Below the pieces are notes generated by a model. It was not told the DNA's origin. It made no database searches and saw only the letters and a list, made by a program, of their open reading frames with translations. Below, one piece after another: positions 57,519 through 64,000 of a stretch of 64,000 bases of DNA; the stretch's first letter is position 1; every line of letters begins with the position of its first letter. A program made the position numbers and the translations under genes. This DNA is from Rhizobium nepotum 39/7 (GTDB taxonomy: Bacteria; Pseudomonadota; Alphaproteobacteria; Rhizobiales; Rhizobiaceae): assembly GCF_000949865.1 (NCBI RefSeq), contig NZ_JWJH01000005.1, forward strand, positions 62,001-126,000, written 5' to 3'.

Positions 57519-58940
57519 TTACTTGTAGCAGACGGTTTTGACGGCCTGAACGACTTCATCGACGTTCGGCAGAGCCAGCTTTTCGAGGTTCGCCGCATAA
57601 GGCATCGGAACGTCCTTGCCGGCGATCGTCAGGATCGGCGCATCGAGATAATCGAAAGCGGCGCGCATGACCTGATTGGAGATGAAGTCACCAACCGATG
57701 ACTGGGGGAAACCTTCCTCGACCGTGACCAGACGACCGGTCTTCTTGACCGATTCGATGACCGTCGGCAGATCCATCGGGCGGATGGTGCGCAGGTCGAT
57801 CAGCTCGACGTCGATGCCGAGTTTTTCGAGTTCAGCAACAGCCTTGATCGCATAGGTCATGCCGATACCGAAGGAAACGATGGTCGCATCGTTGCCCTTG
57901 CGGTGAATGCGCGCCTTGCCGATCGGCAGCACGAAATCATCAAGCTTCGGAACTTCGAAGCTCTGGCCGTAGAGAATTTCGTTCTCGAGGAAGATGACCG
58001 GGTTCGGATCGCGGATAGCAGCCTTCAGGAGACCCTTCGCGTCTGCCGCCGTGTAGGGCATGACGACCTTGAGACCCGGAATATGGCTGTACCATGCGGC
58101 GTAACATTGCGAATGCTGCGCGCCGACGCGGGCTGCAGCACCCGAAGGACCGCGGAACACCATCGGTGCGCCCATCTGGCCGCCCGACATGTAAAGCGTC
58201 TTCGCCGCCGAGTTGACGATCTGGTCGATCGCCTGCATGGCGAAGTTGAAGGTCATGAATTCGACGATGGGCCGCAGGCCCGTCATCGCCGCACCGACGC
58301 CGATACCGGCAAAGCCATGCTCGGTGATCGGGGTGTCGATAACGCGGCGATCGCCGAATTCCTGCAACAGGCCTTGAGTGATCTTGTAGGCGCCCTGGTA
58401 TTCGGCGACTTCTTCACCCATGACGAAGACTTTTTCGTCGGCGCGCATTTCCTCGGCCATGGCGTCGCGCAGCGCTTCACGCACCGTCGTCATCACCATT
58501 TCCGTGCCTTCAGGAATATCCGGGTCGGCAGCGACTTCGATCTTCGGCGCGGCCGGAACCTTGGCGGCTTCCTTGGCAGCGCTCGGCTCTTCGGTTGCTT
58601 CGCGGGTCTTGCCGCCTGCCGCATCCGAACTGGAATTTGCGGCCTGCGCCTTCGGCTCTTCCTTCTTGGCGGAAGAAGAGATGTCGGCGGCGCTTTCGCC
58701 TTCCTGAATGAGAACGGCGATCGGCGTATTGACCTTGACGCCTTCGGTGCCGGCGTCGATCAGGAGCTTGCCGATGACGCCTTCATCCACGGCTTCCACT
58801 TCCATGGTCGCCTTGTCGGTCTCGATCTCGGCGATCACGTCGCCGGAGGTGACCTTGTCGCCTTCCTTTTTAAGCCATTTGGAAAGCGTGCCTTCCTCCA
58901 TGGTCGGGGAAAGGGCGGGCATAAGAATTTCTACTGGCAT
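57519..58940 (-). CDS. pdhB: Pyruvate dehydrogenase E1 subunit beta with lipoyl domain
   Basis: E1 decarboxylates pyruvate with the alpha subunit. The 473-residue protein has an N-terminal lipoyl domain ([16 protein letters not shown], lysine near residue 43), a flexible Ala/Lys linker (85-140) and a transketolase-like pyrimidine-binding domain ([29 protein letters not shown] region, then [13 protein letters not shown]). The extra lipoyl domain on E1 beta is characteristic of rhizobia and other alphaproteobacteria. Confidence 0.96.
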   Translation of the reverse strand: MPVEILMPALSPTMEEGTLSKWLKKEGDKVTSGDVIAEIETDKATMEVEAVDEGVIGKLLIDAGTEGVKVNTPIAVLIQEGESAADISSSAKKEEPKAQAANSSSDAAGGKTREATEEPSAAKEAAKVPAAPKIEVAADPDIPEGTEMVMTTVREALRDAMAEEMRADEKVFVMGEEVAEYQGAYKITQGLLQEFGDRRVIDTPITEHGFAGIGVGAAMTGLRPIVEFMTFNFAMQAIDQIVNSAAKTLYMSGGQMGAPMVFRGPSGAAARVGAQHSQCYAAWYSHIPGLKVVMPYTAADAKGLLKAAIRDPNPVIFLENEILYGQSFEVPKLDDFVLPIGKARIHRKGNDATIVSFGIGMTYAIKAVAELEKLGIDVELIDLRTIRPMDLPTVIESVKKTGRLVTVEEGFPQSSVGDFISNQVMRAAFDYLDAPILTIAGKDVPMPYAANLEKLALPNVDEVVQAVKTVCYK

Positions 58941-58957
58941 GGGTTTCCCTTTCCCGA

Positions 58958-60001
58958 TCAGAGCAGAATGTCGGTGTAGAGCTCGGATACATCCGGCTCG
59001 GGGTCGTTCTGGGCGAAGTCGGCGCTGTCGGCGACGATATCACGGACATCCTTGTCGATGGCCTTGAGTTCTTCCTCGCTTGCCCAGCCCTGCTCCACGA
59101 GCCGCACCTTGACCTGCTCGATCGGGTCGTGTTCGGAGCGCATTTTCTGCACTTCGTCTTTCGAACGGTATTTTGCCGGGTCGGACATGGAGTGACCGCG
59201 GTAACGGTAGGTCAGCATTTCCAGAATGATCGGGCCCTTGCCGGAACGGCAATGTTCCAATGCCTGATCGGCGGCAGCCTTGACGGCGCGCACATCCATG
59301 CCATCCACCTGAATGCCAGGGATGCCGAACGACCGGCCACGCAGCGAATAGTTCGACTGCGCGGTAGCGCGGGCGGTCGACGTGCCCATCGCGTAGTGGT
59401 TGTTTTCGACGATATAGATGATCGGCAGCTTCCAGAGAGCGGCCATGTTGAAGCTCTCATAGACCTGGCCCTGGTTGGCAGCGCCATCACCGAAATAGGT
59501 CACGGAGACATTGTCGTTGCCGCGATATTTGTTGGCGAAGGCGAGACCGGTTCCGAGCGAAACCTGTGCGCCGACGATGCCGTGGCCGCCGTAGAAATGC
59601 TTCTCCTTGGAGAACATATGCATCGAGCCGCCCTTGCCCTTCGACAGGCCGCCCTTGCGGCCGGTCAACTCGGCCATGACGCCACGTGGGCTCATGCCAA
59701 GCGCGAGCATATGGCCGTGGTCGCGGTAAGCGGTGATGACCTGATCACCGTCCTTCTGCGACATCTGCATGCCGACGACAACGGCTTCCTGGCCGATGTA
59801 GAGGTGACAGAAACCACCGATGAAGCCCATGCCATAAAGCTGGCCGGCCTTTTCCTCGAAACGGCGGATGAGGAGCATTTCACGATAGGCGTGAAGCTCT
59901 TCTTCCTTCGAGAAGTCCGGGCTGTTCTTGCCGGTGAATTCGGTAGAGGCCTTGGCCGTTGTCTTTCGGCCGGATACGGACGCGGATTTTCGCGGCGCCA
60001 T
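58958..60001 (-). CDS. pdhA: Pyruvate dehydrogenase E1 subunit alpha
   Basis: The 347-residue TPP-binding subunit has [20 protein letters not shown], the GGSMHMFS loop, the thiamine pyrophosphate motif [17 protein letters not shown], and the [11 protein letters not shown] phosphorylation-loop equivalent. It leads the pdh operon, 17 bp upstream of pdhB, with a candidate operator about 95-117 bp before its start. Confidence 0.96.
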   Translation of the reverse strand: MAPRKSASVSGRKTTAKASTEFTGKNSPDFSKEEELHAYREMLLIRRFEEKAGQLYGMGFIGGFCHLYIGQEAVVVGMQMSQKDGDQVITAYRDHGHMLALGMSPRGVMAELTGRKGGLSKGKGGSMHMFSKEKHFYGGHGIVGAQVSLGTGLAFANKYRGNDNVSVTYFGDGAANQGQVYESFNMAALWKLPIIYIVENNHYAMGTSTARATAQSNYSLRGRSFGIPGIQVDGMDVRAVKAAADQALEHCRSGKGPIILEMLTYRYRGHSMSDPAKYRSKDEVQKMRSEHDPIEQVKVRLVEQGWASEEELKAIDKDVRDIVADSADFAQNDPEPDVSELYTDILL

Positions 60002-60094
60002 TCATCCCTCCCTGAGTTGCCGTTTGAATGGATAGAGTGGCGCGTACCATATGCAAGAAAACGCCATGCAGCAATGCTTTAAACGCATGGCACA

Positions 60095-60119
60095 TATTCA
60101 CGCTAAGGTGCTGTGAATA
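60095..60119. promoter_or_regulatory. Inverted repeat in the pdhA promoter region
   Basis: TATTCAC (60095-60101) and GTGAATA (60113-60119) form a perfect seven-bp inverted repeat around an eleven-base spacer, next to an AT-rich stretch (60116-60155). The spacing suits a dimeric regulator. It does not match the E. coli PdhR site. Confidence 0.45.
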
Positions 60120-60154
60120 AATTATAATTTATTAATTAACTCGATTTAGGTTAA

Positions 60155-60472
60155 TTAGAAATAGGTGTTCATGATGACGATTTCGTCGGTGCGGGACATG
60201 TTGAGCTGATAACGGGAAATCTCGTCGATCATGTCGCGCTCAAGAGAGCCGTCGCTCAACAGCTCCACCTGCCGCTCCAGCGCCACACGCGCCTGCGTCA
60301 GCTTGGCAAGCTCTGCCGTTCTGGCAATACGCTGCCGCTCCAGCCGCTCCGTCGCCTGAAGGCCGAAGTCGCCATGGATGGAATGATACCCGAAATAGGA
60401 AAGAAAAGCGATCGTGATGGCCGGAACGATCAAACGGCCGAATCGTTTCTTTTTATGATGTCTGGTCCACAT
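60155..60472 (-). CDS. FtsB/DivIC-like septum formation initiator
   Basis: This 105-residue bitopic protein has a basic N terminus (RHHKKKRFGRLI), one membrane helix (VPAITIAFLSYFGYHSI, residues 15-32) and a coiled coil (LERQRIARTAELAKLTQARV and beyond). This is the FtsB/DivIC architecture, which in the family joins FtsQ and FtsL at the division site. The ATG at 60472 is chosen; a TTG six codons upstream is possible. Position between eno and pdhA is conserved in alphaproteobacteria. Confidence 0.88.
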   Translation of the reverse strand: MWTRHHKKKRFGRLIVPAITIAFLSYFGYHSIHGDFGLQATERLERQRIARTAELAKLTQARVALERQVELLSDGSLERDMIDEISRYQLNMSRTDEIVIMNTYF

Positions 60473-60574
60473 ACCGGAGAGAAGCCTCAAAACGCATAAC
60501 CCTGAGTCTCGAGATTAAAGCGGATTGTTTAACTATCCGTTGACCTTAAATTTTCGGTCGGCAGATAGACGCAA

Positions 60575-60600
60575 AAAAGCCCGCCGGAGGGCGGGCTGCG
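60575..60600 (-). terminator. Terminator downstream of eno
   Basis: On the minus strand AGCCCGCC pairs with GGCGGGCT across a short loop, followed by six T residues. It lies beyond the repeat copy C and 180 bp after the eno stop. Confidence 0.85.
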
Positions 60601-60629
60601 TTTGCAAAGAGAGTTCTCCTCTCCACTGC

Positions 60630-60703
60630 GTCATCCTCGCCCTTGAGGCGAGGATCTATAAGCGGCTTGGAAGGTAGATCCTCGGGTCAAGCCCGAGGAT
60701 GAC
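60630..60703. repeat. Rhizobial palindromic repeat, copy C
   Basis: The left end reads GTCATCCTCGCCCTTGAGGC and the right end, inverted, GTCATCCTCGGGCTTGACCC. Its centre has the near-symmetric GGATCTA / TAGATCC. It sits between the eno stop and its terminator, so it is part of the eno transcript. Confidence 0.85.
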
Positions 60704-60777
60704 GTCTCATGCGTGGATACGCCTTTCACCAACCTCAGCCCGCCAGACGGCGGGCCGTGTCGCAAACCAGATGCGAA

Positions 60778-62115
<1,338 letters not shown>

Positions 62116-62199
62116 TTACAATGACAGCGGACGGTAGAAACGAAGCGCCCGCCATTAAAATCGATTGGAACAAACGGCGCCCGTATGGCCGCCTGCCGC

Positions 62200-63048
62200 T
62201 CAGGATTTCGCGATGGCGTCGAAAGCCAGAAGCTTCTCGAGCAGTTTCGGCATGTCCTTCAGGTGAACCATGTTGGGGCCGTCTGACGGCGCATTGTCCG
62301 GGTCCTCATGGGTCTCGATGAAGAGACCGGCCACGCCGACGGCCACCGCCGCGCGCGCCAAAGTCTCGACGAATTCGCGCTGTCCGCCCGTGGAACCGCC
62401 CTGCCCGCCCGGCTGCTGCACCGAATGGGTGGCGTCGAACACGACCGGTGCGCCAAGCGAGGCCATGATCGGCAGGGAACGCATATCCGAGACCAGCGTG
62501 TTGTAACCGAAGGACGCACCACGCTCGCACAGCATCACATTCGGATTGCCGCTCTCATTGAGCTTGGAAAGCACGTTCTTCATGTCCCAGGGGGCCAGAA
62601 ACTGGCCCTTCTTGACGTTGACGACACGGCCCGTTTTGGCGGCTGCGACGAGAAGGTCCGTCTGGCGGCTGAGGAACGCCGGAATCTGCAAGACATCCAC
62701 GACTTCGGAGATGATCGCACATTGCTCCTCGGTGTGAATGTCGGTCAGGACCGGAAAACCGAACTCCTTCTTGAGATCGGCGAAAACCTGCATCGCATTC
62801 TCAAGGCCGATGCCGCGCTTGCCGGAAAGCGAGGTGCGGTTGGCCTTGTCGAAGGAGGACTTGTAGACGAGGCCTATCCCAAGGTTGTCGCAAAGCTCCT
62901 TCAGGACGCCAGCGATCATGAAGGCATGCTCGCGGCTTTCCATCTGGCAGGGACCGGCGATCAGCGAAAAACGCTCGGTATTGGAAAAGGAAACCTTGGC
63001 CGTGCCGTCTCCGGCAGTGACTTTGAGATTGTTCGTAACGCTCATCAT
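62200..63048 (-). CDS. kdsA: 3-Deoxy-8-phosphooctulonate synthase (KDO8P synthase)
   Basis: It condenses PEP and arabinose 5-phosphate for the KDO of lipopolysaccharide. The 282-residue protein has [37 protein letters not shown], and the C-terminal [18 protein letters not shown] with metal-binding His and Asp. Two adjacent start codons (ATGATG) overlap the stop of the VOC gene, so translation is coupled. Confidence 0.96.
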   Translation of the reverse strand: MMSVTNNLKVTAGDGTAKVSFSNTERFSLIAGPCQMESREHAFMIAGVLKELCDNLGIGLVYKSSFDKANRTSLSGKRGIGLENAMQVFADLKKEFGFPVLTDIHTEEQCAIISEVVDVLQIPAFLSRQTDLLVAAAKTGRVVNVKKGQFLAPWDMKNVLSKLNESGNPNVMLCERGASFGYNTLVSDMRSLPIMASLGAPVVFDATHSVQQPGGQGGSTGGQREFVETLARAAVAVGVAGLFIETHEDPDNAPSDGPNMVHLKDMPKLLEKLLAFDAIAKS

Positions 63049-63914
63049 TTTTCCTCGAAGGCGAATGCGACGCCCTGACCAGGCGCGGCAGGCACCACAA
63101 GACCGGCGCCCGCTTTTCCGTAGGACACGCCATTAGCAGCAAGCACCGCCTCTGTCACGGCAAGATCGTGCGACGAAAAGACGACGCCAGCACCGCGCAA
63201 TCCCTCAGAGCCAACCTTCAACTCCGGCTCAAAATCCGCCTTTTCGGTCAGTCTGATCCGTGCATTGCCGGTTTCGGATATGATGTCTCCATCCGCAGAC
63301 ACCCTGCCCTCACAGCCGAACACCGTTTCGATCAGGTGCATCGGGCCGGGTTTTCGACCGAACGCCAGGACAATCTCGGACAGACCGTAAACCCCGTTGG
63401 CATGGCGCTCGAGCATCGAGCGGTCGCCCGGAAGGGCCTTCAGGCGCTGGCAGCTGAACAAAAAGAAATCCGAAGCAACATCCTGCCCTGCAAAGGCCAG
63501 CCGGAAGGCGGCCTCGCCTTGCGAACCGTCAGGCATTTGGACCGGACGCGAAAATTCGAAGACCTCACCTGCCGATACGCCGGCCGCCAAAAACCTGTCA
63601 TGGTCGGCAAGGGCATCTTCTGTCTTGGCGACAAGAGCCGAAAAACCTTCCCTACCATCCCGCTGACGGAAAGCACGATCCCTGCCGGTGAACACATCTC
63701 CGTTGTCTGCCGAGGCATTATACTTAGCCGGGTTAGCAATGGCGAGTGGCTCCAGATAGGTGCCGTCGGCGAAAAAAACACAGCTGTTCCGGGTCCCAAA
63801 GGGATGCAGAGCCTCCGGGGCGACCGTAAATCCCAGGTTTGAGAGGCGCTTGGCGGCAACGCCAATGTCCGCTACGGGCAGAACGAGATGATCGACGCAA
63901 TAGGGTTTCATCAT
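63045..63914 (-). CDS. VOC (glyoxalase/dioxygenase-like) family protein
   Basis: This 289-residue protein has paired betaalphabetabetabeta motifs of the vicinal oxygen chelate fold: [20 protein letters not shown] at the N terminus and [14 protein letters not shown] in the centre. It resembles glyoxalase-like DUF4864-free VOC proteins without a known substrate. The ATG at 63914 follows AGGA; longer open sequence upstream lacks family character. It overlaps kdsA by four bases, an odd pairing that implies co-transcription. Confidence 0.85.
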   Translation of the reverse strand: MMKPYCVDHLVLPVADIGVAAKRLSNLGFTVAPEALHPFGTRNSCVFFADGTYLEPLAIANPAKYNASADNGDVFTGRDRAFRQRDGREGFSALVAKTEDALADHDRFLAAGVSAGEVFEFSRPVQMPDGSQGEAAFRLAFAGQDVASDFFLFSCQRLKALPGDRSMLERHANGVYGLSEIVLAFGRKPGPMHLIETVFGCEGRVSADGDIISETGNARIRLTEKADFEPELKVGSEGLRGAGVVFSSHDLAVTEAVLAANGVSYGKAGAGLVVPAAPGQGVAFAFEEK

Positions 63915-64000
63915 GACTTGTTTCCTGCTGGCGTTGCGGCAAGGCCATGCCGAAACGGTTCGGCGCGAAGAAAAGCACAAATGCGGACGATGAGGCAAAT

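Overview
The window is chromosomal DNA of an alphaproteobacterium of the Rhizobiaceae, most likely Agrobacterium or a close relative. The reasons are the high G+C coding bias, the ntrBC-ntrYX-trkA-hfq-hflX-mazG order, the pdhA-pdhB-pdhC-lpd-lipA-START protein neighbourhood, a fused ispDF, an ATP12-type F1 chaperone gene, and several copies of rhizobial intergenic palindromes. Species assignment is inference from gene order and protein character, without a database search. No rRNA, tRNA or CRISPR array was seen.

Layout. Positions 1-7,400 (+): the end of a D-Ala-D-Ala carboxypeptidase gene, then tmk-holB-metG-tatD-MBL hydrolase in a tight run and a CLC chloride channel gene. Positions 7,462-8,592: an intact IS30-family element. 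Positions 8,640-14,500: a looser set (PPOX flavoprotein, glutathione S-transferase, 1-Cys peroxiredoxin, DUF5680, YaiI/DUF188, DUF1345, S-formylglutathione hydrolase, a secreted unknown). Positions 14,571-17,505 (-): crcB-rluC-HAD-ATP12. Positions 17,700-20,050: a small unknown, a copper-handling pair (YcnI/PCuAC fusion and a DUF2946-like protein) and DUF3008. Positions 20,180-25,073: the glycine cleavage operon gcvT-gcvH-gcvP behind a tandem glycine riboswitch, with a RIME-type palindrome between gcvT and gcvH.

Positions 25,181-27,267 hold an ECF sigma factor, its anti-sigma factor and a secreted fasciclin protein, a compact module resembling mycobacterial SigK-RskA-MPT70/83. It is bracketed by two identical 31-bp terminators. 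A TetR regulator divergent from an NTF2-like protein follows, with an evident operator. Positions 29,246-34,174 (-) hold the assimilatory sulfite-reduction operon cysG-DUF2849-sulfite reductase-DUF934 with fpr downstream. A deaminase and mazG follow on the plus strand.

Positions 36,080-46,836 (-) hold dusB-ntrB-ntrC, ntrY-ntrX, trkA, hfq and hflX, the nitrogen-control and post-transcriptional cluster. Positions 47,112-52,134 hold ispDF and cinA, a convergent START-domain protein, a P-loop kinase-like protein, a small unknown gene, an AraC regulator and a DMT exporter. Positions 52,294-63,914 (-) form a central-metabolism block: VOC protein-kdsA, eno, an FtsB/DivIC-like protein, pdhA-pdhB-(small unknown)-pdhC, an SGNH esterase, lpdA, a GlsB-like membrane protein and lipA. 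Here pyruvate dehydrogenase, its E3 subunit and the enzyme that makes its lipoyl cofactor sit together downstream of enolase.

Most of the window is conserved housekeeping DNA. The parts that look least routine are the sigma/anti-sigma/fasciclin module with its duplicated terminators, the small unknown gene wedged between pdhB and pdhC, a start-proximal hairpin before metG, and the dispersed palindrome families. I did not find convincing evidence for a wholly new multi-gene system.
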